A stretch of DNA of 64,000 nt, from NCBI RefSeq assembly GCF_030819175.1, contig NZ_JAUTBJ010000002.1, positions 2,800,001 through 2,864,000 on the forward strand. The letters run 5' to 3'. The notes under the pieces are model-generated. The model ran no database searches. It was given only the letters and a program-made list of their open reading frames with translations, and had not been told where the DNA came from. Below are positions 35,416 through 44,695 of the stretch, piece by piece (the first letter of the stretch is position 1; each line of letters opens with the position of its first letter). The DNA comes from Sphingomonas sp. SORGH_AS_0879. Lineage in GTDB: Bacteria; Pseudomonadota; Alphaproteobacteria; Sphingomonadales; Sphingomonadaceae. The position numbers were made by a program, and so were the translations under genes.

Positions 35416-37831
35416 GACGCAACGCCCAGGCGGGAGCGGCACGACTGGCCTTGAGCGACTGGCCCAGCACGGTCAGCACTGCGACGGTCAGCGCCACCGC
35501 CGTGGCCGCCGCGAAGTAGAAGGGCGACAGGGTAATGCGATCCTCGAACCCCGCCAGCCACGTCCGCATCGCCACGAAGGCGAGCGGCCAGGCGACCAGA
35601 TTGGCGATCAGCACGGGCCGCAGGAACTGTCCGACCAGCAGCTTGACGATGTCCGTCGCGGACGCCCCGAGGGTCTTGCGGATGCCGATCTCCTTGGTCC
35701 GCCGCGCCGTGTTGAAGGAGGCCAGGCCCCAGAGCCCGACACAGCCGATCAGAACGGCGAGCCCCGCCCCGATACCGAACAGGCGCGTTGCCCGGTCATC
35801 GGCTTCGTAGAACTCCTCCAGCTTCTTCTCCGCCGTGGCGGCGTCGAAGGGCACGTTCGGGACCATCTGCTGCCACAGATGGCGCACCGCCGCCGTCATC
35901 GCCCGTGGATCGCCCTGGAAGCGGATCGTCGCCGCCGAGCCGCCGAGATTGTCCTCGGGCTTGCCATAATAGGTGTAGTAGGTCGCATCATTGGGCGCAC
36001 GCGGCGAAAAGAAGCGCATATCGTCCACCACGCCGATGATCGTGCGCGGCCTGTCCCCGCCTACCGTCTTGCCGACCGCGTCCTCCGGCGTGGTGAAGCG
36101 CAGGGTCGAAAGGGCGCGGCGGTTGATGATGATATTGTTGGGCTGGCCCTTCGCCGACTGCAACACATCGTCGCCGCGATGCTGGTCGTCAAAGAAGCGT
36201 CCTGCGATCAGCCGCGTTCCATATGTCTTGAAGAAGTCCGGTCCGGTTCCGATCCGACGCAATGATGGACCATCTCCGGGGACGCCGGGCAGCGGTACGT
36301 TGTCGGCATTGTTCTGCCCACTGCCACCGACCGCACTATCGCCCAAGGTGGCACTGGTCACGCCCGGCAGCCGTCGAATGGCCTCCAGCACGGCCCGCCG
36401 ACGGGGCGCATCCACCATGGAGTCGCCGATGGATTGCACGACGAGCAACCCGTCTCGACGGAAGCCGAGGTCCGTCGACCGGACATGGCGGGTCTGTGCG
36501 ACCAATATCAGCGTTCCGATCATGAAGGCGATGGCAAGGCCGAATTGAAAGACGACCAGCGCCTCGCGCACGCGAGTGCCCGCACGACCACCGCCGGGCG
36601 CGCGCGCCGACGCCAGCACGCTGGCCGCCGGAAAGCGGGACAGCAGGACCGCCGGATAGACACCCGCCAAGCATCCCACGATCAGGGCCAGCACGGTCAG
36701 GGCTGGGACGACGACGAGATAGGGGATGGCAAGACGCAATCCTCCAGCCGAATTGACCAGCGGCAAAGCGATCTCGGCCAGGATCAAGCCGCCCAGCGCC
36801 GCGATCGCGACGGTCAGGATCGCTTCGCCCAGGAATTGCGCGATCAGGGCGGAGCGGCTGGCACCCAGCACCTTGCGCATCGCGACTTCACGCGCCCGCA
36901 GACCGGATCGGGCGGTGGCCAGGTTCACATAGTTCACGATCGCGATGACCAGTGTCAGGATACCGACCAGCCCCAAGGTCACCATGGTCAGCTTGCGGCT
37001 GGCGCTTGCCTGCCCCTCGGGTTCGAGGTGCATCTTCTCGATCGGCATGACACCGATGCTCACCGATTTGGAGGCATCCTTGCCCATGTCGGCCAGGGCC
37101 CGACGATCGGTGAACCCCGGCATCTTTCCGGTAAAGGCGCTCGCCGCTTGCGGCGTGTCGAACCGCAGGAAGGTCTGGAGGGACGTACTGCCCCAGTGAT
37201 TCCACCACTTCGCGGCATAGGCGGGTGGCGTGCGGGGCAGCGGTAGAAGGATCGTGATCTTGAGTTCGCTATTGTCGGGCAGATCCTTGAAGACGCCCGC
37301 GACCCGGTAGCTGGCAACATCATCCATGGCGATCGTGATGGACCGTCCGACAGGATCGGCCCCTCCGAAATATTTCCGCGCCATCTTCTCGCTGATCAGC
37401 ACATTGGTCGGCGCGCGCAAGGCGTCCCGAGAACCGCGAACCAGCGGGAGATCGAACACGCGAAAGAAGTCGGGATCGACGCGGACGACGTCCTCACTCG
37501 TCGCGACACGCCCCTGGACCACCGTTCCGCCGGTTCGGATACGCGTGCCCACCACGCCGGGGAAATCTTCTCGCAACTGATCGAGCAGACCGCCCATCGT
37601 CCAATTGCTGGGCCCGTTGAACGGGCTTTCCGGCATGTTCCATATCGTCTGGACGACATAGATCTTCCGATACTCCGGCAGCCATTTCTCATAGCTGGTT
37701 TCGAACCGGACATAGAGGCCCAGCACCAGGAAGACGGCGATGCCCACCGCCAGCCCCCCGATATTGAGCGCGGCGAACAGCTTGTGGCGCACAAGCGAGC
37801 GATAGAGCGACAGAAGCGCGAAGCGGTTCAT
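35408..37831 (-). CDS. FtsX/MacB-type ABC transporter permease (two FtsX modules)
   Basis: 807-residue inner membrane protein. Each half has a MacB-like periplasmic domain followed by an FtsX three-helix module; the first helix (FAALNIGGLAVGIAVFLVLG) follows a short cytoplasmic start and the C-terminal module contains TKEIGIRKTLGASATDIVKLL. The conserved VAMRKVLGASRSALIAQFLGE stretch in the middle is the coupling-helix signature. Such permeases belong to the mechanotransmission (type VII ABC) class that drives efflux or lipid/lipoprotein handling without moving substrate through the membrane domain. Start ATG 37831 has GGGGGA 9 nt upstream. The ATPase is encoded separately at 38628-39305. Confidence 0.93.
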   Translation of the reverse strand: MNRFALLSLYRSLVRHKLFAALNIGGLAVGIAVFLVLGLYVRFETSYEKWLPEYRKIYVVQTIWNMPESPFNGPSNWTMGGLLDQLREDFPGVVGTRIRTGGTVVQGRVATSEDVVRVDPDFFRVFDLPLVRGSRDALRAPTNVLISEKMARKYFGGADPVGRSITIAMDDVASYRVAGVFKDLPDNSELKITILLPLPRTPPAYAAKWWNHWGSTSLQTFLRFDTPQAASAFTGKMPGFTDRRALADMGKDASKSVSIGVMPIEKMHLEPEGQASASRKLTMVTLGLVGILTLVIAIVNYVNLATARSGLRAREVAMRKVLGASRSALIAQFLGEAILTVAIAALGGLILAEIALPLVNSAGGLRLAIPYLVVVPALTVLALIVGCLAGVYPAVLLSRFPAASVLASARAPGGGRAGTRVREALVVFQFGLAIAFMIGTLILVAQTRHVRSTDLGFRRDGLLVVQSIGDSMVDAPRRRAVLEAIRRLPGVTSATLGDSAVGGSGQNNADNVPLPGVPGDGPSLRRIGTGPDFFKTYGTRLIAGRFFDDQHRGDDVLQSAKGQPNNIIINRRALSTLRFTTPEDAVGKTVGGDRPRTIIGVVDDMRFFSPRAPNDATYYTYYGKPEDNLGGSAATIRFQGDPRAMTAAVRHLWQQMVPNVPFDAATAEKKLEEFYEADDRATRLFGIGAGLAVLIGCVGLWGLASFNTARRTKEIGIRKTLGASATDIVKLLVGQFLRPVLIANLVAWPLAFVAMRTWLAGFEDRITLSPFYFAAATAVALTVAVLTVLGQSLKASRAAPAWALRHD

Positions 37832-37856
37832 GGTTGCGTTCCCCCGGACGAAGCGG

Positions 37857-38615
37857 TCATTGGCCGCAGGCGATGCGGGCGAGCCCGCTCTTGGAGACGG
37901 TGCACTGCGGATCGCCCGCGACGGAGACGTTCGCCATGCCACTTGCGCCGACCTGCGCCCGTTGCGCGCTTCCGGTGCGGACCTTGGCCGTTCCGCTCGC
38001 ACCGATCGTCACGTCGGGCGCGGACAAGCCGCGGGCATCCACATCGCTGGCCCCGCTGCTGTCGATGGTAAGCCGACGTACGGAGCCTTCGACGCGGAGG
38101 ACGCTGGCCCCCGAGGTGCCGAGGCTCGCCCGCTCGGCCTGGAGGCTGCGGACCGTCACCACGCTCGCCCCCGACAGACCGAAGCTGGCCGCATCGCTTC
38201 GCAGGGCGGGCAGGCGGACCACGCCCGCCCCGCTCGCATTGAGCGCGAAGACGGGGTGGTCGAGCGCGGGCAGGTTCATTTCCGCCGCGCCGCTCACGTC
38301 CACGGCCTTCAGCGCCGGAAGGGTGACCGCGATCGCCACGCGCCGGTCATGGCCGTTGCAGCTATCATTCCGGCGACGGATACGCAGGGTCGAGCCATTG
38401 GTATCGATGCGCAGATTGTCGATATTGGCGGCACGCCCCCGCGCCGTCACGGCATAGGCCGATCCCAGCGCCACGGTGACGATATCGCACCCGCCCAGTT
38501 CGATGCGGTCGAAGCCGCGCATGTCGAAACCCCGCGAGACCTGCGTGCCTTCCTGCGCCGACGCCGCGACGGCGGCGAGCGACAGAAGGGCGATGGCGGA
38601 CATCATCTTCATCAC
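37857..38615 (-). CDS. Secreted GIN-domain (DUF2807) protein
   Basis: 252-residue exported protein. The signal peptide (MSAIALLSLAAVAASA) is followed by GFDMRGFDRIELGGCDIVTV, typical of the head GIN domain, a right-handed beta-solenoid built of short repeats; repeats are visible as LNASGAGVVRLPAL, FGLSGASVVTVRSL, LGTSGASVLRVEG, IDSSGASDVDARG and IGASGTAKVRTG. Binding target unknown; the family is common in Bacteroidetes and sphingomonads. Two cysteine pairs near both ends may form disulfides. It lies between ATPase and permease genes, 12 and 25 bp from its neighbours, so it is probably a periplasmic partner of this transporter. Confidence 0.88.
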   Translation of the reverse strand: MMKMMSAIALLSLAAVAASAQEGTQVSRGFDMRGFDRIELGGCDIVTVALGSAYAVTARGRAANIDNLRIDTNGSTLRIRRRNDSCNGHDRRVAIAVTLPALKAVDVSGAAEMNLPALDHPVFALNASGAGVVRLPALRSDAASFGLSGASVVTVRSLQAERASLGTSGASVLRVEGSVRRLTIDSSGASDVDARGLSAPDVTIGASGTAKVRTGSAQRAQVGASGMANVSVAGDPQCTVSKSGLARIACGQ

Positions 38616-38627
38616 GAATTCCCCTTG

Positions 38628-39305
38628 TCAGATCGCGCGCATGGCGCTGGCGACGATGCGGCCGTCGAGCATGTCGATGCGCCGCTTGGCGAGGTCGGCA
38701 TGGCTGGGCGAGTGGGTCACCATTACGATGGTCGCGCCCGCTTCGTTCAGGCCGGTCAGGATGTTCATCACCTGCTCGCCATTGGCAGTGTCGAGGTTGC
38801 CGGTCGGCTCGTCCGCCAGGATCAGCTTGGGATCGCCGACGATGGCGCGGGCGATGGCGGCGCGCTGCTGCTGACCGCCCGAAAGCTGGTGCGGGAAGTG
38901 ACGGGCGCGGTGGGCGATGCCGACCTTGTCCATCGCCGCCGCCACCCGGCCGCGTCGGTCACCGACATCGCGGCGATAGGCCAAGCCCAGCGCCACATTC
39001 TCCTCGATGGTCAGTTCGTCGATCAGGTTGAAGCTCTGGAAGACAAAGCCCAGCGTCTCGGCACGGAACTTGGCCAGTTCCTTCTCGTCCATCGCTGCCA
39101 GGTCGCGGTCGCCGAACATGTACCGCCCGCCGGTCGGCCGATCGACCGTGCCCAGGGTGTTGAGCAAGGTCGACTTGCCGCAGCCCGAGGGGCCCATGAT
39201 GGCCAGGAATTCTCCTTGCGCGACATGCAGGTCGATATCGTGGAGCGCGGTCGTCTCGACCTCGTCGGAGACGTAGCGGCGCTGAATATTTTCCAGTCGG
39301 ATCAT
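38628..39305 (-). CDS. ABC transporter ATP-binding protein (MacB/LolD class)
   Basis: 225-residue ATPase that powers the FtsX-type permease two genes downstream. Walker A is GPSGCGKST near residue 40, the signature motif LSGGQQQRAAIARAI near residue 140, and Walker B with the extended LILADEPTGNLD near residue 165; the H-loop is in IVMVTHS. ATG 39305 has AGGGGG 9 nt upstream and MIRLENIQRRY is the normal start of this class; the longer open frame is not used. Confidence 0.96.
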   Translation of the reverse strand: MIRLENIQRRYVSDEVETTALHDIDLHVAQGEFLAIMGPSGCGKSTLLNTLGTVDRPTGGRYMFGDRDLAAMDEKELAKFRAETLGFVFQSFNLIDELTIEENVALGLAYRRDVGDRRGRVAAAMDKVGIAHRARHFPHQLSGGQQQRAAIARAIVGDPKLILADEPTGNLDTANGEQVMNILTGLNEAGATIVMVTHSPSHADLAKRRIDMLDGRIVASAMRAI

Positions 39306-39319
39306 GATGCAGGTCCCCC

Positions 39320-40624
39320 TTATCGGATGTTCAATATGTCGCCCTTCACGGACGAGGTGTTGCTGATGACGATGCGTTCGCCGGGATTGAGGCCGGACAG
39401 GATCTCGACCTGTTCGGGGTTGCGGCGCCCGATGCGGACGGCCCGGCGGCGGGCATGGGCCCCGTCGGCATCGAGCACGAAGGCCGAACTGCCGCCTGCT
39501 TCCAGCCAGCCGCCGACCGGCGCCACCACCGCACGGCTCGCAGCGCCCAGGGTGATGCGGATATCGATGGTCTGCCCGCGATTGAGGCCCTGAGGCGCAC
39601 GGTCGAAGGTCAGCTCCACCTGGAACCGCCCGTCCTTCACGGCGGGCAGCACCTTCGACACGGTCAGCTTCGCGCCGTCCGAGGTCGTCGCCCTCTGCCC
39701 CACCGCGACGCGGCCCAGATAATATTCGTCGACCTGCGCGACCAGCTTCCACGAGCCTTCGCTGTCGACCTGTCCCGCCGGATCGCCGGGCTTCAGCGTC
39801 TGCCCCGGCTGGATGACGAAGTTGGTCAGCCGACCGCCGGACGGCGCGCGAATGGTCAGCCCTTCGAGCCCCGCGCGCACCGCCGCCATATTGCCCGACA
39901 ACCGCGTCTGGGTGTCGGACAGGCGGGCGGCCTGGGTCGCGGTGATCCGCGCCTCGGTCGCGCGGCCCGACTTCAACTGGGCGAGGCGCTTCTCCTGATA
40001 AGCCGCCTCTTCCTCGAAACTCTTCACGCCCGCATCCGACAGGAATCCCTGGTCGTGAAGCTGACGGCGAATGCCCAGGTCGCGGCGCGCCTTGATGAGA
40101 TCATATTCGGCCTGCGCGACCTGGCCCGCCCGGTCGAGCTTGTTGCGCTCGATCCCCAGCCCTTCGCTCGCCACGCCGCCCAGCTGGCTGGCGATCTGCG
40201 CCTCACGGGTCAGCACGTCGAGCTTGAGTTGCGGGTTGGCCAGGGTGGCGAGCGGCTGTCCCTCGGTCACCATCTGGCCGTCCTGCGCCAGCAGCTTCTC
40301 GACCTGCCCGCCCGACAGCACGCCGACCAGCGTCGTCACGCGCGGGGTGACGGTGGCGCGCACCGGCAGGTAATCGTCGAAGGCGGCGCGCGTGACCTCC
40401 CCCGTCTCGATATTGGCGGAGGCGATGTCGGTGGAACCGGCGGCCGGCAGGAAGCGCCAGATCAGCGCTGCCGCCACGATCACCAGCGCCGCGATCATCA
40501 CCGGCTTGCGCCGCCACCAGGGCGTCGCCTTGCGCGCGATACGGCGATCCATCGCCGCCCCCGGAGCCGGTCCGCCGTCCCCGGCAGCGGAAGTGTTTGC
40601 GCCTGTGCTGTGTTCGGTCATCAT
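39320..40624 (-). CDS. Periplasmic adaptor (HlyD/MacA-like membrane fusion protein)
   Basis: 434-residue inner-membrane-anchored adaptor. A cytoplasmic lead of about 38 residues and one membrane helix (PVMIAALVIVAAALIWRFLP) are followed by a lipoyl half (VLSGGQVEKLLAQDGQMVTEGQPLA), a long helical hairpin around residues 120-240, the second lipoyl half with IRAPSGGRLTNFVIQPGQTL, and beta-barrel and membrane-proximal domains at the C-terminus. First gene of the efflux operon, 14 bp before the ATPase, and divergent with a 42-bp gap from the two-component regulator genes that probably control it. Confidence 0.93.
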   Translation of the reverse strand: MMTEHSTGANTSAAGDGGPAPGAAMDRRIARKATPWWRRKPVMIAALVIVAAALIWRFLPAAGSTDIASANIETGEVTRAAFDDYLPVRATVTPRVTTLVGVLSGGQVEKLLAQDGQMVTEGQPLATLANPQLKLDVLTREAQIASQLGGVASEGLGIERNKLDRAGQVAQAEYDLIKARRDLGIRRQLHDQGFLSDAGVKSFEEEAAYQEKRLAQLKSGRATEARITATQAARLSDTQTRLSGNMAAVRAGLEGLTIRAPSGGRLTNFVIQPGQTLKPGDPAGQVDSEGSWKLVAQVDEYYLGRVAVGQRATTSDGAKLTVSKVLPAVKDGRFQVELTFDRAPQGLNRGQTIDIRITLGAASRAVVAPVGGWLEAGGSSAFVLDADGAHARRRAVRIGRRNPEQVEILSGLNPGERIVISNTSSVKGDILNIR

Positions 40625-40666
40625 GGGATCAATGTCACCCAGGACGGCCGAAAAACCTAAAGCACT

Positions 40667-41983
40667 ATGAAACCGCCACTTTCCTCCACCGCCGCCGAAT
40701 CGGACCGTTCGGGACCGAACGCACCGTCCACAAATGGACGGTCAGAAGACGGGTCAAGCCCGCTTTCGATCCTGCTCATCGACGACAATCCGCGCATCGC
40801 CGAATCGCTGGCCATCGCGATCGATCTGGCCGGGCACAGGCTGGACGTGGCGAACGGGCCGGAAGAGGGTTTCTCGCGGCTGGCGGCGCGCCGATACGAT
40901 GCGATCCTGCTCGACCTGAACTATGCCGCCGGTCGCACCGATGGCGGCGAAGGGCTGACCATGCTTGCCCGGCTGCTGGCGGACGATCCCGCCGCCTGCA
41001 TCATCGTCATCACGGCGCATAGCGGCATCCGGCTGGCCGTCACCGCGATGCAGGCGGGCGCGCGCGACTTCGTGATGAAGCCGTGGCGCAATGCCGAACT
41101 GATCGCCAAGATCGAGGTCGCGGTCCGGCGACGCCCGGCGCCAGCGGACCAGGCCCATATCGCCGACGCCCCGTCCCCCGCCGCCGATCCCGTCCGCCTG
41201 CTGGGCGACAGTGCCGCGATCGAGCATGTCCGCACGATGATCCGCCGGATCGCCCCGACCATGGCCGGGGTGGTCGTTACCGGGCCATCGGGCGCGGGAC
41301 GCAGCCTGATCGCCGCCGCGATCCACGCCGCATCGGCGGGGGCGGATCGACCCATGACGCGGATCGACCTGCGCGACCCGCTGGCCTGGGAACGGCTGGA
41401 CGGGAGCGGCAATGGCGCGACTTGGCTGCTGCGCCACCCGGATCAACTCGATGCGATCGGACAGGCGCGGCTGCTCGACCGGCTGTCGGCGGCGGATCGC
41501 TTCATCGCCATCGCCGACGATGCCCGCGCCATCACCCCCGGGCTCGCCCGGCGGATCGCGACGGTGGAGATCGCCGCCCCCTCGCTCGACCAGCGACGCG
41601 CCGACATCCCCGTCCTCGCCCGCCATTTCGCGCGGGTCGCGGCGGAGCGGCATGGCCGCCCCCTGCCCCGCTTCACCCCCGCCGCCGAGGCGCTGTTCGC
41701 CACCGCGCATTGGCCCGACGAAGCCCGAGGGCTGGCCGCCGCGATCGAGCGGGCGTTGCTGCTCGGCGATGACGGCGTGATCGAGGCGGCGCTGCTCGCC
41801 CCCGCCGCGCCCATCGCTTCGGCCGCCGCTCCGGGCCGGGTGAGCTTCGACCTGGATGAAACCGAGCGGACGATGATCGAGGCCGCGCTGGTCGAGCATC
41901 ATCACAATGTCACCCAGGCGGCGCATGCGCTGGGGCTCAGCCGGGGTGCGCTGTATCGACGGATGGCACGACATGGGCTTTGA
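40667..41983 (+). CDS. NtrC-like response regulator with degenerate AAA+ domain
   Basis: 438-residue regulator: receiver domain (Asp83 in AILLDLNY, Lys138 in FVMKPW), an AAA+ domain about residues 175-385, and a Fis-type helix-turn-helix at the C-terminus (NVTQAAHALGLSRGALYRRM). The AAA+ part is worn: Walker A is GPSGAGRS with Arg212 in place of Lys, the GAFTGA loop that contacts sigma-54 is missing, and the Walker B segment lacks its acidic pair (GNGATWLLRHPDQL). It therefore should not open sigma-54 promoters and probably acts as a DNA-binding regulator at ordinary promoters. It overlaps the kinase gene by 11 bp and is divergent from the efflux operon. Confidence 0.9.
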   Translation: MKPPLSSTAAESDRSGPNAPSTNGRSEDGSSPLSILLIDDNPRIAESLAIAIDLAGHRLDVANGPEEGFSRLAARRYDAILLDLNYAAGRTDGGEGLTMLARLLADDPAACIIVITAHSGIRLAVTAMQAGARDFVMKPWRNAELIAKIEVAVRRRPAPADQAHIADAPSPAADPVRLLGDSAAIEHVRTMIRRIAPTMAGVVVTGPSGAGRSLIAAAIHAASAGADRPMTRIDLRDPLAWERLDGSGNGATWLLRHPDQLDAIGQARLLDRLSAADRFIAIADDARAITPGLARRIATVEIAAPSLDQRRADIPVLARHFARVAAERHGRPLPRFTPAAEALFATAHWPDEARGLAAAIERALLLGDDGVIEAALLAPAAPIASAAAPGRVSFDLDETERTMIEAALVEHHHNVTQAAHALGLSRGALYRRMARHGL

Positions 41984-43112
41984 TCGGGCCCATGCCCGGA
42001 TGATCGCGACCGCGCTCACCGCGCTGGCGCTGACCGGCAGCGGGGCGCTGCTGGTGCTGGCATGGCAGAACGGCATGTTCGCGTCGGTGCTGGGGCTGAG
42101 CCTGTGCTCCGTCTGGGCGATCCTGGCGGCGTGCTGGACGATCGCGCGGCGGCCCGCTTCGCCCGGATCGTCCGAAGCCGTGCGGACCACCGACGATCGC
42201 CCGCCGCTGGCCGCGCTGGTCGACCAGATCCCCCTGCCCCTGCTGCGCATCGATCGCGGGCGGGCGCGGGCGATCAACCGGGCCAGCCGCACCCTGTTCG
42301 CGACCGACGATCGGCTGACCCCGACCCCGCCCGCGCTGCTCGATCCCCGGGAGAGCCGGTTGCGCCACGAAGGGCGAAGCTGGCGCATCGAGCGGGTCGC
42401 GAGCAGCGAGCAGGCGCTGGTGATCCTGATCGATATCGAGGTGGAGCGGCGCGCGGCGGAGGCCCATGCGGATAACGAGATGATCGATATCCTCGGCCAC
42501 GAACTGCTCAACGGATTGTCACCGATCGTCTCGCTGGCGGACAGCGCCCTGGTCGCGGCGGAGCGGTCCGACCGACGGCTGCCAGGCATATTGGCGACGC
42601 TGGCGCGGCGGATCGAGGGGCTGGAGCGCTTCACCCGCGCCTATCGGACGCTCGCCCGCCTGCCGATGCCGGTGCGCACGCCGCTGCTTCCCGTCATATT
42701 GGCGGAGGATTTGGGACGCCTGTTCGCCGAACGCTTCGAGGGGCGCGTCGCCCTGTCGATCCGCGTGCCACCGGGCATCATCGGCACTTGCGACCGGGAT
42801 CAGATGACCCAGGCGGTCTGGGCCCTGCTCCAGAACGCGGCGGAGGCCGCGCTGGAGGGGGCGGTCGCGCCCAGGGTCACCCTCTCCTTCCAGGGGGATG
42901 GCAAAAGCTTCCGGGTCAGCGTGGCCGATAGCGGGGGCGGTGTCGCAGCGCCCGAACGAGCCCGCATCTTCCGCCCCTTCCACACCACCAAGCCCGAGGG
43001 ATCGGGCATCGGCCTGACCCTCGCCCGCCGGATCGCCAGGGCGCATGGCGGCGACCTGACGCTGCTGCCCATCGCCGAGACGACCTTCGAGATGACGATC
43101 CCGGCGGCCTGA
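41973..43112 (+). CDS. Membrane-bound sensor histidine kinase, partner of the NtrC-like regulator
   Basis: 379-residue kinase. Two membrane helices near residues 10-30 and 38-56 are joined by a very short loop, so the signal is probably sensed within the membrane. A small PAS-like region follows, then the dimerisation domain with His176 in ILGHELLNGLSPIV and the ATPase domain with the N box LLQNAAEAAL, DSGGGVAAPERARIFRPFHTT and GSGIGLTLARRIA. ATG 41973 lies inside the regulator gene, so the two are translationally coupled. Confidence 0.9.
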   Translation: MGFDRAHARMIATALTALALTGSGALLVLAWQNGMFASVLGLSLCSVWAILAACWTIARRPASPGSSEAVRTTDDRPPLAALVDQIPLPLLRIDRGRARAINRASRTLFATDDRLTPTPPALLDPRESRLRHEGRSWRIERVASSEQALVILIDIEVERRAAEAHADNEMIDILGHELLNGLSPIVSLADSALVAAERSDRRLPGILATLARRIEGLERFTRAYRTLARLPMPVRTPLLPVILAEDLGRLFAERFEGRVALSIRVPPGIIGTCDRDQMTQAVWALLQNAAEAALEGAVAPRVTLSFQGDGKSFRVSVADSGGGVAAPERARIFRPFHTTKPEGSGIGLTLARRIARAHGGDLTLLPIAETTFEMTIPAA

Positions 43113-43127
43113 CGGGCCGGGGCCGGT

Positions 43128-44618
43128 TCACACAGCAGGGGCGAGCGTCCGCGCCACCGCATCGCGCCATCCCGCCACCAAGGGCGCGCGCGCCTGCTCG
43201 GTCATTGCGGGCTCGAAACATCGCTCGCGCGACCAGAGCCGCTCCAATTCGCCCAGCCCCGACCACAGCCCGATCGCCAGCCCGGCGTGAAAGGCCGCCC
43301 CACGCGCGGTCGTCTCCAGATCGGCGGGGCGCTCCACCGGCGTGTCGATCATGTTGGCGAGGAAACCGCAGAGCCAGTCGTTCGCGGCCATCCCGCCATC
43401 GACGCGCAGGATCGCGGGGCCCTCGCCCGCATCGGCCTTCATCGCCGCGACCAGGTCCATCGTCTGATAAGCGACGGACTCCAGCGCCGCACGCGCCAGA
43501 TGCGCCGCGCTGGCCCCCAGCGTCAGGCCATAGATCGCACCGCGCGCATCCGGCTGCCAATAGGGCGCTCCCATGCCGACGAATGCGGGGACCATATAGA
43601 CGCCGTGGCTGTCGGGCACCTGGGTCGCCAGATCGTCGGTCTGGCTGGCATGGGTGATGACGCCCAGCCCGTCGCGCAGCCACTTCACCGCCGCGCCCGC
43701 GACGAAGATCGATCCCTCCAGCGCATAGGTCGTCACGCCGTTCAGCCGATAGGCGGGCGTGGTCAGCAGCCGGTGGCGCGAGGCGACCGCCGTCTCGCCC
43801 GTATTGAGCAGCAGGAAACAGCCGGTGCCGTAGGTGGACTTGGCCATGCCATGCCGGAAACAGGCCTGTCCGAACAACGCCGCCTGCTGATCCCCCGCCA
43901 TCCCCGCAATCGGGATCGCCGCATCCAGCAGGTCGGGCACGGTGGTGCCATGGACATGCGCATTGTCATGGACCTGCGGCAGCATCGCCATGGGCACGCG
44001 CAACAGGCGGCAGAGGTCTGCGTCCCATTCGCCGCGATGAATGTCGAACAGCATCGTCCGGCTGGCATTGGTCGCGTCGGTCGCGTGCACCGCCCCGCCG
44101 GTCAGCCGCCAGAGCAGGAAGCTGTCGATCGTCCCAAAGGCCAGTTCGCCCCGCTCCGCTCGTTCGCGCGCGCCATCGACATGGTCGAGCAGCCAGGCGA
44201 GCTTGGTCGCGGAGAAATAGGGATCGATCAGCAACCCGGTCCGCTCGCGCACCAGTTCCTCCGCCCCATCGGCCTTGAGGGTCTGGCAAAGAGCGGTGCC
44301 GCGCCGATCCTGCCAGACGATCGCCCGGTGGATCGGCGCGCCCGTGGCCCGGTCCCAGACCAGGACCGTCTCCCGCTGGTTGGTGATGCCGATCGCGGCT
44401 ATCCCGGCGGCCCCGACGCCGCTTTCGGCGATGGCCCGGCGCGCGGTGGCGAGCACGTCGCGCCATATGTCCTCCGGGTCATGCTCGACCCAGCCGCGTT
44501 CGGGATAATGCTGCGCGAATTCGGTCTGGGCGATGGCGACGCGACGTGCCGTGCGGTCGAAGACGATGCTGCGGGTGGAGGTCGTCCCCTGATCGATAAC
44601 CAGAATATGCGACGCCAT
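43128..44618 (-). CDS. glpK: Glycerol kinase
   Basis: FGGY-family kinase that phosphorylates glycerol in the cytoplasm, 496 residues. [15 protein letters not shown] is the N-terminal phosphate-binding motif, [25 protein letters not shown] and [10 protein letters not shown] are substrate-site segments, and [13 protein letters not shown] and [17 protein letters not shown] complete the ATP site. A strong ribosome binding site (AGGAGGGG) precedes the ATG. It is divergent from glpD by 77 bp, so one control region may serve both; no glycerol facilitator gene is present. Confidence 0.97.
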   Translation of the reverse strand: MASHILVIDQGTTSTRSIVFDRTARRVAIAQTEFAQHYPERGWVEHDPEDIWRDVLATARRAIAESGVGAAGIAAIGITNQRETVLVWDRATGAPIHRAIVWQDRRGTALCQTLKADGAEELVRERTGLLIDPYFSATKLAWLLDHVDGARERAERGELAFGTIDSFLLWRLTGGAVHATDATNASRTMLFDIHRGEWDADLCRLLRVPMAMLPQVHDNAHVHGTTVPDLLDAAIPIAGMAGDQQAALFGQACFRHGMAKSTYGTGCFLLLNTGETAVASRHRLLTTPAYRLNGVTTYALEGSIFVAGAAVKWLRDGLGVITHASQTDDLATQVPDSHGVYMVPAFVGMGAPYWQPDARGAIYGLTLGASAAHLARAALESVAYQTMDLVAAMKADAGEGPAILRVDGGMAANDWLCGFLANMIDTPVERPADLETTARGAAFHAGLAIGLWSGLGELERLWSRERCFEPAMTEQARAPLVAGWRDAVARTLAPAV

Positions 44619-44695
44619 CGCTGACCCCTCCTGTCGTTTTCGCTTATGCCCGGCATGGTGTAGCCTTGCCGCCGTAAAGGATAGGGACAGGCGGC

